Assembly: GCA_005878685.1 (NCBI GenBank) | Contig: VBLN01000003.1 | Span: forward strand, 1-23,515 | Direction: 5' to 3' | DNA from: Deltaproteobacteria bacterium | Lineage (GTDB): Bacteria; Desulfobacterota; Binatia; UBA9968 | Length of the DNA: 23,515 nucleotides | Shown here: one piece after another, positions 15,393 to 23,272 of the stretch | Position numbering within the stretch: the stretch's first letter is position 1 | Layout: every line of letters begins with the position of its first letter | Translations under genes and position numbers: made by a program | Notes under the pieces: model-generated | Told to the model about the DNA's origin: nothing | What the model saw: only the letters and a program-made list of their open reading frames with translations | The model's database searches: none

Positions 15393-16247
15393 ATGGGGAA
15401 ACATATCGCTGGGAATCCTACCTTCGTCGTGGAAAACATGCCCGGCGCTGGCTTTCTGATTTCTGCCAACTATATGTACAAGGTGGCCAAACCGGATGGT
15501 CTGACCATCGGCCACTTTATCGGCGGGCTGTTCTTGCAGCAACTGCTGGGGAAAGAAGGAATTGAGTTCGATGCACGCAAATTCGAGTATATCGGGGTGC
15601 CAGCGCAGGACAACTACGCTATCGGCATATCTAAGGCAACTGGGATTACTAGCATGGAACAGTGGCTGGCCTCTAAGACCGTAATCAAGCTCGGTGGCGT
15701 TGGAGTCGGCAGTGCGACGGATGATATCCCCAAGGTTCTTAAGGAAGCCATAGGCCTTCCTACTCAGATCGTGTCCGGCTACAAGGGCACGGCTGATGTT
15801 CGGTTAGCTTTCGCCAGCGGCGAGGTTCAGGGGGTTTGCAACGCCTGGGAGTCGTTCAAATCGACCTGGCGCAAGGAGTTGGACTCGGGGGAGCTGATTG
15901 TAGTCGTACTGACTACTGCGAAGCCTCATCCCGAGCTTCCAAAGGTTCCCTTGGCGATCAGTTTCGCCAAGACTGAAACGGGACAGAAACTGATCCGGGC
16001 CCTTGTTCACAGCGTCGGACCTACCGCTCGTCCGTATGTCTTGCCGCCTGGCACTCCGAAAGAGCGGGTTGAAATTCTGCGCAAGGCCTTCATGGAGACT
16101 ATGAAGGACACGGAGTTTCTGGCCGAGGCAAAAAAAGCCAACCTGGATATCAATCCTCTAGACGGCGCCGAGCTGGAAAAAAACGTTAAGGAAGTTTTTA
16201 ACCTTGAGCCAGCGTTGCTACCGAAGGCCAAAGAGATTCTGAAATAG
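15393..16247 (+). CDS. Tripartite tricarboxylate transporter (TctC/Bug) binding protein, copy 1, frameshifted near its N-terminus
   Basis: Periplasmic solute receptor of the TTT family, which captures carboxylates for a TctAB permease. The frame is intact from 15294 to 16247, but the first in-frame start is ATG 15393, well inside the mature domain, and the signal peptide is in another frame at 15238. Shared blocks with copy 2 at 16701 include GGLFLQQ, GIEFD-RKFEY, WLASK, KLGGVG, YKGTA and FLPPGTPKERV-ILR-AFM. As it stands the product would not be exported and would lack the first strand of the fold, so the gene is probably inactive unless the shift is a sequencing error. No TctA or TctB gene is present. 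Confidence 0.85.
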   Translation: MGKHIAGNPTFVVENMPGAGFLISANYMYKVAKPDGLTIGHFIGGLFLQQLLGKEGIEFDARKFEYIGVPAQDNYAIGISKATGITSMEQWLASKTVIKLGGVGVGSATDDIPKVLKEAIGLPTQIVSGYKGTADVRLAFASGEVQGVCNAWESFKSTWRKELDSGELIVVVLTTAKPHPELPKVPLAISFAKTETGQKLIRALVHSVGPTARPYVLPPGTPKERVEILRKAFMETMKDTEFLAEAKKANLDINPLDGAELEKNVKEVFNLEPALLPKAKEILK

Positions 16248-16256
16248 GTGTTGAAA

Positions 16257-16643
16257 ATGAATGATAAATCGTTTGAATCCCTAGGTAGTATGATGCGGGG
16301 CGGGTTTTGGCTGTTAACCGCGACCGTCGGCTTGGCAGTGGCTCTTTTCGCGTGCGATCTGGCTACTAGATTCACCACGACGCGGATTAAAGACATCTTG
16401 GATCATCCGCGGGACTACGAAAACAAAGAGGTTACCGTCTATGGGACGGTGACCGGCGGCGCCTCGCTGCTCGTGACCAAATATTTTGAAATACAAGACG
16501 ATACCGGGTCGATTAAAGTGGTCACGGACAGGGTATTACCAAAAAAAGGCGAAAAGCTTCGCGTAACGGGTCGAATGGAATCCATCGAGTTTGGTTCGGA
16601 GCGTGCGATCGTGATACGCGAGAAGAAGGAGAAAGCAGACTAG
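16257..16643 (+). CDS. Small membrane-anchored OB-fold-like protein
   Basis: A 128-residue protein with an N-terminal hydrophobic segment at about residues 15-35 (GFWLLTATVGLAVALFACDL) that may be an anchor or signal sequence. It is followed by about 85 residues resembling an OB-fold: IKDILDHPRDYENKEVTVYG, FEIQDDTGSIKVVTDR, GEKLRVTGRMESIEFGSERAIVIRE. The pattern of a domain that is renamed 'tRNA-anti-like' or BOF-like in databases fits, but ligand and role are unknown. GTG 16248 adjoins the previous stop; ATG 16257 is the likelier start. It lies between the two TTT binding-protein genes. Confidence 0.7.
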   Translation: MNDKSFESLGSMMRGGFWLLTATVGLAVALFACDLATRFTTTRIKDILDHPRDYENKEVTVYGTVTGGASLLVTKYFEIQDDTGSIKVVTDRVLPKKGEKLRVTGRMESIEFGSERAIVIREKKEKAD

Positions 16644-16700
16644 GCGCCGCAGGGCAGCCTTGACTCACTGTCGAGTTAAGCCAAAAAAAAGGAGGAGATC

Positions 16701-17729
16701 GTGGCCGGAAAGGTAACCTGCTTCGGGATTCTCTTCGCAGTTATCTTCCTCATTTTTACTCATAGTCGTGCAGCGGCGCCTTACTATGAAGGGAAGACGG
16801 TGCGCTTTCTGGTGGCTTTCGCCCCCGGAGGCGGCTTCGATACTTATACTCGTGCGATCGCGCGTCATATGGGCAAGCATATCCCTGGCCGCCCAACAAC
16901 AGTCGTTGACAACATGACCGGCGCTGGAGGAATTGTTCACGGAAACTACATGTTCAAGCAAGCGAAGCCCGATGGTCTAACGATCGGAAACAATATCGGC
17001 GGTCTGTTTCTACAGCAGATCATGGGGGCGAAAGGGATCGAGTTTGATGGACGGAAGTTCGAATATGTCGGCGCTCCGGCGGTGGACCATCCCGTATGCG
17101 TCTTAACCAAGGCAAGTGGGATTACAAGCATAGAAAGATGGCTTGCTTCGAAAGAGCAGGTGAAATTGGGCGGTGTCGGACCTGGAGGCACTGCGTCCGA
17201 CGTCCCTAGAGTCCTCCAGGCAGCGTTAAATCTTCCGATCAAGGTAGTCGAGCCGTACAAGGGAACGGCCGAGATCAAGCTCGCAGCGGAAGGCGGAGAG
17301 CTTGCGGGCGGTTGTTGGGCGTGGGAGTCAATGAAGGCGATGTGGCGTCAGGGGATCGAGACCGGCAACGTGTCCGTCGTGGTTCTGGCGATGCCGAAGA
17401 AACTGGAGGAGATTTCAAATGTGCCTTTGGCTGTAGACTTTGCGAAGACTAACGAAGCACGCCAGTTGCTCAAGTACGGCATTCATGACACCGCTACGAT
17501 TACCCGGCCCTATTTTTTGCCTCCGGGGACGCCTAAAGAGCGAGTACAAATCTTGCGGACGGCATTCATGGATACGCTGAAGGATCCAGAATTTCTTAGC
17601 GAGGCGAAAAAAGGCAACCTCGACATCGAGCCGGTGACGGGCGAGCAGATAGAAACGATCGTGAATGAGCTATTTAAGCTGGAGCCGGTTTGGATAGCGA
17701 AACTCAAGAGTGTTCTAGTGCCGCAATAG
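16701..17729 (+). CDS. Tripartite tricarboxylate transporter (TctC/Bug) binding protein, copy 2
   Basis: A 342-residue exported receptor. It starts at GTG 16701 with GGAGG 5 nt upstream and a signal peptide ending near SRAAA. The mature part opens with PYYEGKTVRFLVAFAPGGGFDTYTR, the family glycine-rich loop, and continues with GAGGIVHGNYMF, AKPDGLTIG, FEYVGAP and FLPPGTPKERVQILRTAFM. It is intact and closely matches the frameshifted copy 1, so the pair arose by tandem duplication. It ends 7 nt from the convergent ccmH-ccmI gene. The ligand is probably a carboxylate, but the family is broad and no permease is adjacent. Confidence 0.9.
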   Translation: MAGKVTCFGILFAVIFLIFTHSRAAAPYYEGKTVRFLVAFAPGGGFDTYTRAIARHMGKHIPGRPTTVVDNMTGAGGIVHGNYMFKQAKPDGLTIGNNIGGLFLQQIMGAKGIEFDGRKFEYVGAPAVDHPVCVLTKASGITSIERWLASKEQVKLGGVGPGGTASDVPRVLQAALNLPIKVVEPYKGTAEIKLAAEGGELAGGCWAWESMKAMWRQGIETGNVSVVVLAMPKKLEEISNVPLAVDFAKTNEARQLLKYGIHDTATITRPYFLPPGTPKERVQILRTAFMDTLKDPEFLSEAKKGNLDIEPVTGEQIETIVNELFKLEPVWIAKLKSVLVPQ

Positions 17730-17736
17730 ACCGGGT

Positions 17737-19386
17737 TTACATGATTTGATCGAGGACGATGTTGACCTTCTCCGCGCCGACTTCAACCGGATTCTTCTTG
17801 TACTCTCCCGTTAGATTCCCTGGTTCCTTTGTAGTTGGATTGCCATCTTTGTCCAGGCGGGCGGAAAGTGTCACCTTACCGGAGAAAGTTGTCCCGGGTA
17901 TCATGGCATTTTCGGGACCCAGGGAAAAAGCAACCGGAAATTTCGGTTGATCGATTCTCTTCACTGCAAGGGGAGGCCCTGCCGAAGAGCCTGCGGAACG
18001 CGCGATGATGAATAAGGTCCCTTGACCGTCTACTCTGTCCTTCAGCTTAGGATCAATAGAGACAACTCCTTGGATGACGGAGGAACCTTTCGTTGGCGGG
18101 GTCTTCGCCGCCTGCTTTTCTTTGCCGCTTAGCTGAGCCATTTCGGCCACTGTATTCTGGACTTCATCTCGCTCCGAACCTGGCGGCATGAGGCTGACAA
18201 GTCTTTCCAAGGTCTGACGCGCCGCAGGAAAATCTTTTTTGACCTGGTAGAGGATCATGCCTTTTCCCCAGAGCGCGGGGGCAAAGTTAGGGTTGCTCAT
18301 GAGAGCACGATCGAAGGCCAAAAGGGCGCCCTCCGCATGCCCCGCCTGGGCTAGGATGAAGCCCATGTAACTGTGGGCTTCAGGTTGATTGGGATCGATG
18401 GCAAGCGTTTTTTTGAAAGCGTCGATCGCTTGCGGCCAATCGCGCCGCTCGAATGCCGCCCGACCTTGAGCAAGAAACGATTCCGTATCGCTTCCCGAAT
18501 TCCCAGTGACGCCACCAGGGCCAGTACCGGTTAGAAAGTCACCGGTCATGATGTCCGATTCCGAGACCCGTGGACGTAAGGACTTGGAAAGGAAGACCCC
18601 TAAAGTGATCCCGAAAAGCAGAAGAAAAAGGCCGCCCGCCACGAGCTGCCAATTCCGTCTAGAGGCGGGTTCGCTCCGCATGGTCGCGCCGTGGCTTGGG
18701 GTTGCTCCGGTTTCGGGAGTGGCAGGCTGGTTCCTGAGAGGAGGAGGTAGAGAGTCAAGCTTCTTATGAATGATCACCGCTTGGTCTTCTAATTCCTTCC
18801 GCAGCTCTTTGTAGTCGGCTTCGGAGAATCTTCCGGAATCGAAGTCAAAATCGAGTTCTTCAAGCTCGGCAGAAAGTCTGACTTGTTTTTCTCGTAGAGA
18901 AGATCTTGCTAGCTCCGGCGGCGGTTCAGACGAAATTTTGTCTGCGACTGGGATGGATGTTTCAGGCTGCTCCCCAAAGGCTGGAGTCACAGGCTTGGCT
19001 GCCCTTTTCTTTTTTTTCGCCCAGCGCCTGATCAGAAAGAGAACTAAGACGATTCCTGCGCCTGCCGCGGCAAAGGGAAGTATCCAGAGAAGGAGGCTGA
19101 ACCCTTTTGGCGTCGGCGCGAGCAAAACCCACTCGCCGTATTTAGAAATAAAATAGCCCTTGATCTGCTCCGGGGATTTGCCTTGCTTGAGTTGGTCGAA
19201 GATGAACTGTCGCATCTCCTGCGCCAGCTCAGAAGGGGAGTCAGCGGCGGACAGGTTTTGGCATACCGGACAGCGGAGTTCGGACGCGATCTTCCTAGTT
19301 TGCTCCTCGAGATCCTGCTGTCCCGCGGTCCCAAGGATGACAAGAAGGAGTCCGAGTGTCGTCAAGAGTAGAGATGATCGCCACAT
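17737..19386 (-). CDS. ccmH: Fused cytochrome c biogenesis protein CcmH-CcmI
   Basis: A 549-residue inner-membrane protein that handles apocytochrome c during heme ligation. Order: signal or anchor helix (residues 4-22); CcmH domain with Cys39/Cys42 in LRCPVCQNLS and FISKYGEWVLLAP; membrane helix about 97-119; charged helical linker about 165-215 (LREKQVRLSAELEELDFDFDSGRFSEADYKELRKEL, the CcmI start pattern); second helix about 243-265; TPR repeats about 300-420 (AAFERRDWPQAIDAFKKTLAIDPNQPEAHSYMG...); then a C-terminal beta domain (GVVSIDPKLKDRVDGQGTLFIIAR) seen in CcmI of gammaproteobacteria. In E. coli-type systems CcmH and CcmI are often separate. It follows ccmG by 6 nt and is the last gene of the operon. 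Confidence 0.93.
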   Translation of the reverse strand: MWRSSLLLTTLGLLLVILGTAGQQDLEEQTRKIASELRCPVCQNLSAADSPSELAQEMRQFIFDQLKQGKSPEQIKGYFISKYGEWVLLAPTPKGFSLLLWILPFAAAGAGIVLVLFLIRRWAKKKKRAAKPVTPAFGEQPETSIPVADKISSEPPPELARSSLREKQVRLSAELEELDFDFDSGRFSEADYKELRKELEDQAVIIHKKLDSLPPPLRNQPATPETGATPSHGATMRSEPASRRNWQLVAGGLFLLLFGITLGVFLSKSLRPRVSESDIMTGDFLTGTGPGGVTGNSGSDTESFLAQGRAAFERRDWPQAIDAFKKTLAIDPNQPEAHSYMGFILAQAGHAEGALLAFDRALMSNPNFAPALWGKGMILYQVKKDFPAARQTLERLVSLMPPGSERDEVQNTVAEMAQLSGKEKQAAKTPPTKGSSVIQGVVSIDPKLKDRVDGQGTLFIIARSAGSSAGPPLAVKRIDQPKFPVAFSLGPENAMIPGTTFSGKVTLSARLDKDGNPTTKEPGNLTGEYKKNPVEVGAEKVNIVLDQIM

Positions 19387-19392
19387 ATCTCG

Positions 19393-19959
19393 TCAGCGGA
19401 TAGACTGGTAAGAGCCCTTACCTTCTTTGGCGCTGACCAATCCCTCGCGGGCTTCTTCGACTTTCACCATAATGGTTTCGGCCCCCGGCGTCCCGACGTG
19501 CTTGTAAGTAATCTTTCCCGACGAGTCGATGAAAAAAGTCTCCGGCACTCCCCAAACTCCGTAGTCAATGGCGATTCTCCCTGAAAGGTCCCGTCCATTC
19601 GGGTAAGTCACGTTGAACTCCCGGAGAAACTTGGTCGCATCCTCTTGCCGGTCCTGAATGTTAATGCCAAGAAAGACCACGTTTTTGTCCTTAAGCCTCT
19701 GCCAAGCCGCTTCGAGATCGCGGGCCTCTTCCCTGCAGGGGACGCACCAAGAGGCCCAAAAATTCACAAAGACTATTTTTCCTCGAATCTCCTCCAGTTT
19801 AAGCTCTTTACCGTCGAAGAGCAGGACACGAAAGTCAGGTGCTTGACGGCCAATGAGCGGCGAGGCGATGTAGCGCGGGTCGCGGGTAAAGCCGTAGGCC
19901 AGCAGCCAGAGAAGAGGGAGGATGAGGAGAAAGGTAATGAGGAGTCTACGCCAAGGCAT
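19393..19959 (-). CDS. ccmG: Thiol:disulfide interchange protein CcmG (DsbE/TlpA-like)
   Basis: A 188-residue periplasmic thioredoxin tethered by one N-terminal helix (residues 4-23). It reduces the CxxCH cysteines of apocytochrome c before heme attachment. The active site is WCVPC with Cys72 and Cys75. The loop GVWGVPETFFID, with the cis-Pro and the CcmG-typical PET signature, distinguishes it from general thioredoxins. It lies between ccmF (47-nt gap holding a hairpin) and ccmH-ccmI (6-nt gap). Confidence 0.93.
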   Translation of the reverse strand: MPWRRLLITFLLILPLLWLLAYGFTRDPRYIASPLIGRQAPDFRVLLFDGKELKLEEIRGKIVFVNFWASWCVPCREEARDLEAAWQRLKDKNVVFLGINIQDRQEDATKFLREFNVTYPNGRDLSGRIAIDYGVWGVPETFFIDSSGKITYKHVGTPGAETIMVKVEEAREGLVSAKEGKGSYQSIR

Positions 19960-19972
19960 ATCGATACCGAGT

Positions 19973-20022
19973 ATGAAAGATGAAAAATGAAAGATGAAAC
20001 AGAAATTCAGCTTTCATCTTTC
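19973..20022. repeat. Tandem 14-nt repeat and inverted repeat across the ccmF stop codon
   Basis: ATGAAAGATGAAA occurs at 19973-19985 and again at 19987-19999. The second copy's GAAAGATGAAA (19989-19999) is perfectly complementary to TTTCATCTTTC (20012-20022), with a 12-nt loop that contains the ccmF stop (20007-20009). The first copy could pair with the same arm, giving two alternative hairpins. The stem is A/T-rich and is followed on the minus strand by ATTTTTC, so it would be at best a weak terminator or an mRNA processing site. Confidence 0.7.
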
Positions 20023-21977
20023 CGCTCTCCGCTTTCTCCCCGGAAGGGCCAGATGGCGATGATCGTTCCAAAAACAATGACCACCCCGCCTATCCATATC
20101 CATGCCACCAGCGGACGCACCAGAGCCTTGAGGGTGGCTTGGTTCTTTCCGACTTCGCTGAAGCCCGACAGGATTATGTAAAGATCGTCGGCCAGAGTGC
20201 TTTGGAATTCCGCTCGACCAACCGGCGCCTGTTGGTTGGGGAAAAACTTGAGCGCTGGGGAATAAAGCCTCGACTCATCGCCATTATTAAAGACCCTAAA
20301 CGTCGCCTCGACTCTAAAGTGGGTGGGCTGCTGCAGGCCTCTTAAACCCTCGAAGCGAACCTTATAAGGACCGATTGCGAGACTCTGTCCAACTTCCAGC
20401 GTGGCTTGCCGTTCGATGCTATAGCTCATCGAGCCGGCGATTCCCAAGGCGATCAGAACAATCCCGAGATGGACGACAAGGCCGCCATAGCGGCGTTGGT
20501 TTCGTCGGACCAGAGTGCCAAGAGCAGTTGCTATTCGCTCGCCAGCGATCCTGCGGCGCGCGCGAACTGCACGGGCTGTATCAAAGAAGATTGTGAAAGC
20601 GACGAACGCAGAGAGCATAAAACCGAGGAGCGGCAGGAAGTCTCTGATTGCCCAGACGAAAAGCAGCAAGGCGACTCCTATCGATGCGAGCGCGGGCCAA
20701 AGGAAGTTGCGCTTGAGATTGTTCCAGCTTGCGCGCCGCCAGGCGATCATGGGACCCAGCGCCATGAGAAAAACGAGCGAGAGAAAGAGCGGCACGGTAA
20801 CCGAGTTGAAGTATGGCGCGCCCACGCTCACCTGAACTCCTGCGATGGCTTCGGACAGGAGTGGGAATATGGTGCCAAGAAAGATTGTGAAGAGCGCCGA
20901 AACCAAGACGACATTATTGAGTAAGAAGGCCGACTCTCTGCTGATCATGGAATCGAATTCAGGCTGTCCCCTTAGATGATCCATGCGGTAGGCGAGCAGG
21001 CCAAATGATCCCAGCAGGACCAGAGCGAGGAAGCTGAGAAACAGGGTGCCCACCGGTCCGCTGGAAAAGGAATGAATCGAAGAGAGAATTCCGGAGCGAG
21101 TCAGAAACGTCCCGAAGATGGTCAAGCTAAAGGCGATAATAATCAGGGAAAGATTCCATGCCTTAAGCATGCTTCTTCGCTCCTGAACCTGAACCGAATG
21201 GAGAAAGGCCGTCGCCGGCAACCAAGGCATAAAGGCGGCGTTCTCGACTGGATCCCATGCCCAGTAACCTCCCCATCCCAAAACGTGGTAGGACCACCAC
21301 GCTCCCACCAGATTGCCCATTGTTAAGAAGCACCACGCGGTAATAGTCCAACGCCGGGTCGTCTTGATCCAAGCCTCGTCGAGCCGTCCTATGATCAGCG
21401 CGGCCATGGCGAAGGCGTAGGGAACGGTCAGGCCCACGAAGCCGGTATAGAGAAGCGGCGGATGCGTGATCATATTGGCGTCTTCGAGCAAGGGATTAAG
21501 GCCCCGCCCATCCGCTGGAGGCGGTGAGAGGACCTCAAACGGATTCGAGGCGAAGGCGATCACCGCCAGGAAAAAGGCCGACACGATGGAGAAGATCAGC
21601 AAGACCCAAGGCATCAACTCCCGGTGGCGGTCTTTATAGATCCAAGCGACTAAGCCCGAGAAGATGACCAGGAGCCACTCCCAGAGGAGGAGGGATCCTT
21701 CCAATGCGCCCCAGAGACCGGTAACCCGGTAATAGACAGGAGTTGCCCGCGTCGTGTTGAAGGCGACATATTTGATCGAGAAATCGGCCGTGACCAGGGC
21801 GTAAATGAGCGCTGAGCTGGCAACTGTGACCAGGAGAAACTGTCCTAGAATTCCGGCTCGTGTGCTGGCGAAGAAGGCTTCCCGGCCGGTCTTATACGTA
21901 AGCAGGGGCGCAATGATTCCCCAGATGGCAAGAAGGAATGCAATAACGACGCACGAATGACCAATCGTTGCCGTCAC
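20007..21977 (-). CDS. ccmF: Heme lyase CcmF
   Basis: A 656-residue polytopic membrane protein that takes heme from holo-CcmE and joins it to apocytochrome c with CcmH. Visible: N-terminal helices (GHSCVVIAFLLAIWGII), HPPLLYTGFVG, the tryptophan-rich WWD heme-handling motif GWGGYWAWDPVENAAFMPW at about residues 234-252, and many further hydrophobic helices. Next comes a periplasmic domain near the C-terminus (ERQATLEVGQSLAIGPYKVRF) and a final helix. The length is normal. The start is GTG 21977, whose GTGA overlaps the ccmE stop, so the two genes are translationally coupled. The His residues flanking the WWD motif (in THPP and SYHVLG) are present. Confidence 0.96.
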   Translation of the reverse strand: MTATIGHSCVVIAFLLAIWGIIAPLLTYKTGREAFFASTRAGILGQFLLVTVASSALIYALVTADFSIKYVAFNTTRATPVYYRVTGLWGALEGSLLLWEWLLVIFSGLVAWIYKDRHRELMPWVLLIFSIVSAFFLAVIAFASNPFEVLSPPPADGRGLNPLLEDANMITHPPLLYTGFVGLTVPYAFAMAALIIGRLDEAWIKTTRRWTITAWCFLTMGNLVGAWWSYHVLGWGGYWAWDPVENAAFMPWLPATAFLHSVQVQERRSMLKAWNLSLIIIAFSLTIFGTFLTRSGILSSIHSFSSGPVGTLFLSFLALVLLGSFGLLAYRMDHLRGQPEFDSMISRESAFLLNNVVLVSALFTIFLGTIFPLLSEAIAGVQVSVGAPYFNSVTVPLFLSLVFLMALGPMIAWRRASWNNLKRNFLWPALASIGVALLLFVWAIRDFLPLLGFMLSAFVAFTIFFDTARAVRARRRIAGERIATALGTLVRRNQRRYGGLVVHLGIVLIALGIAGSMSYSIERQATLEVGQSLAIGPYKVRFEGLRGLQQPTHFRVEATFRVFNNGDESRLYSPALKFFPNQQAPVGRAEFQSTLADDLYIILSGFSEVGKNQATLKALVRPLVAWIWIGGVVIVFGTIIAIWPFRGESGERKDES

Positions 21978-22420
21978 GGTTTTTTCTCATCCCTGCCGGG
22001 AACAAAACTGTGCGGATAGGAGGGTTCTCCCGTTTGGGGCGGGCTGTATTCCTCAGCATGTTTGGCCATGATCGTCGTCGCCAGAAAGACGCCGTCGGCT
22101 CCCATTTTGCCTTCGACGACCGCGCCCTTTCCCTCAGAGAACAAATCAGGAGGGACGCCATGAAAATAAACCGGGATCGATGCGACACCGTCCGTGATCT
22201 GAAAGCGGTACGTGAGATTTTTCAGGTCTTTTTGCAGCGACCCGGCAACGACCATTCCTCCCAAGCGCAGGGACTTACCCTTGGAGCTCTGTTCTTGCGC
22301 CTTGAGTTCCGCTGGCGTGCGAAAGTAAACAATCGCTTCGCGCATTCCGCCATAGATGAGATAGGAGAGCGCGGCGAGTATGATGACGCCGCCGATGAGG
22401 AATCTTTTAGTTCGGCCCAT
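21974..22420 (-). CDS. ccmE: Heme chaperone CcmE
   Basis: A 148-residue periplasmic OB-fold heme chaperone with one N-terminal anchor helix (residues 7-24). The covalent heme site is His121 in AKHAEEYSPP, with the conserved Tyr125. The frame stays open upstream to 22525, but the N-terminal basic-helix start MGRTKRFLIGG at ATG 22420 is the family start, and the upstream stretch belongs to ccmD in another frame. It overlaps ccmD by 14 nt at its start and ccmF by 4 nt at its end. Confidence 0.94.
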   Translation of the reverse strand: MGRTKRFLIGGVIILAALSYLIYGGMREAIVYFRTPAELKAQEQSSKGKSLRLGGMVVAGSLQKDLKNLTYRFQITDGVASIPVYFHGVPPDLFSEGKGAVVEGKMGADGVFLATTIMAKHAEEYSPPQTGEPSYPHSFVPGRDEKKP

Positions 22421-22562
22421 TTTTTTTTCCGACCTCTGATGGCTGCAGTCTGTCCAACTCTGCTTCAATATTGCGACATCGACGTCTAAGAAGAGTGAAA
22501 TAGAGAACCAAGGCGGACCAGACAATCCCGTAAGCTAAGAAAACGAATCCCCAGGCTTCCAC
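22407..22562 (-). CDS. ccmD: Heme exporter subunit CcmD
   Basis: A 51-residue protein starting at GTG 22562, whose first base is the last base of the ccmC stop codon (TAGTG). It has one membrane helix (EAWGFVFLAYGIVWSALVLYF), then a basic and charged cytoplasmic tail (RRRCRNIEAELDRLQ). This is the CcmD pattern: a tiny helper that releases holo-CcmE from CcmABC. Its position between ccmC and ccmE confirms it. It overlaps the ccmE start by 14 nt. Confidence 0.88.
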   Translation of the reverse strand: MEAWGFVFLAYGIVWSALVLYFTLLRRRCRNIEAELDRLQPSEVGKKNGPN

Positions 22563-23272
22563 TATACTACTCCATAAAGCTTTATTCTCTTCACTTCCTC
22601 CTGCATCTCTCCCACATGGATGCGCAGCGAGAGAAAATAAAAGTAAAGCAAGAGGAAAGCAAGGAAGTTGATTGAAAGGGCGATCAGCATGGAAGGATGG
22701 ACATTTTCCCAGGGCAGTTTGTCCGGCCTCAGGATAGATGGGGGCTGGTGCAGTGTGCGCCACCAATAGACGGACATGTGGATCAACGGTATGTCCAGGA
22801 AGCCGATGATCCCTAAAACCGCGCCGCATACGGCGCTGCGGTTTTCGTCCTCAATGAGTGAGCGCAGCATCAAATAGCCGACAAAAATCAAAAGCAGAAT
22901 CGCGGTTAGGGTCAGGCGCGCGTCCCAAGTCCACCAGACGCCCCAGGTCGGTTTTCCCCATATCGACCCTTCCACGATGGTGAGGCCGGTAAAGAGGACG
23001 CCGATCTCGGCTCCCGCATAAGCAAGGATATCATCCCGCTTTTCTCTCTTCCACAGGAAGAGAGAGCTTCCTACGAATACGATGAAGAACGAGAGATAGG
23101 CCGTGAGAATGCTGGGAATGTGCAGGTACATGATCCTTTGGACTTCGCCCTGATAGGCGTCGGGAGGCGCCTGGATCAAAGCGAAATAGAGGCCGGCAAG
23201 AATAAAAACAAGTGCCAAGCCACCCAGAATCATTCGTCCTCGTCGCCCCTTTTGTTTCTCAGCCCAAGCCAT
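22562..23272 (-). CDS. ccmC: Heme exporter membrane subunit CcmC
   Basis: A 236-residue inner-membrane protein with six predicted helices. It presents heme to CcmE. The WWD motif is WGKPTWGVWWTWDARLT at about residues 105-121. Two conserved heme-ligand His flank it: His51 in YLHIPS and His165 in IHMSVYWW. The ATG at 23272 directly abuts the ccmB stop, and its stop is shared with the ccmD start. All key residues are present. Confidence 0.95.
   Translation of the reverse strand: MAWAEKQKGRRGRMILGGLALVFILAGLYFALIQAPPDAYQGEVQRIMYLHIPSILTAYLSFFIVFVGSSLFLWKREKRDDILAYAGAEIGVLFTGLTIVEGSIWGKPTWGVWWTWDARLTLTAILLLIFVGYLMLRSLIEDENRSAVCGAVLGIIGFLDIPLIHMSVYWWRTLHQPPSILRPDKLPWENVHPSMLIALSINFLAFLLLYFYFLSLRIHVGEMQEEVKRIKLYGVV

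Noticed and set aside
14901..15542. Open frame on the - strand across the LLM end, the spacer and the start of the TTT receptor (213 codons)
   Set aside because: It spans two gene ends and a promoter spacer, has no recognisable domain, and its codon pattern is that of the antisense strand.
20406..20924. Open frame on the + strand opposite ccmF (172 codons)
   Set aside because: The product is a biased Glu/Arg/Ser-rich chain, as expected for the antisense of a membrane protein gene.
21968..22489. Open frame on the + strand opposite ccmE and ccmD
   Set aside because: It is a mirror of two well-supported overlapping genes.
22421..22525. Upstream extension of ccmE to 22525
   Set aside because: The extra 35 residues are not part of CcmE, which starts with a basic segment and anchor helix at 22420; this stretch codes ccmD in another frame.
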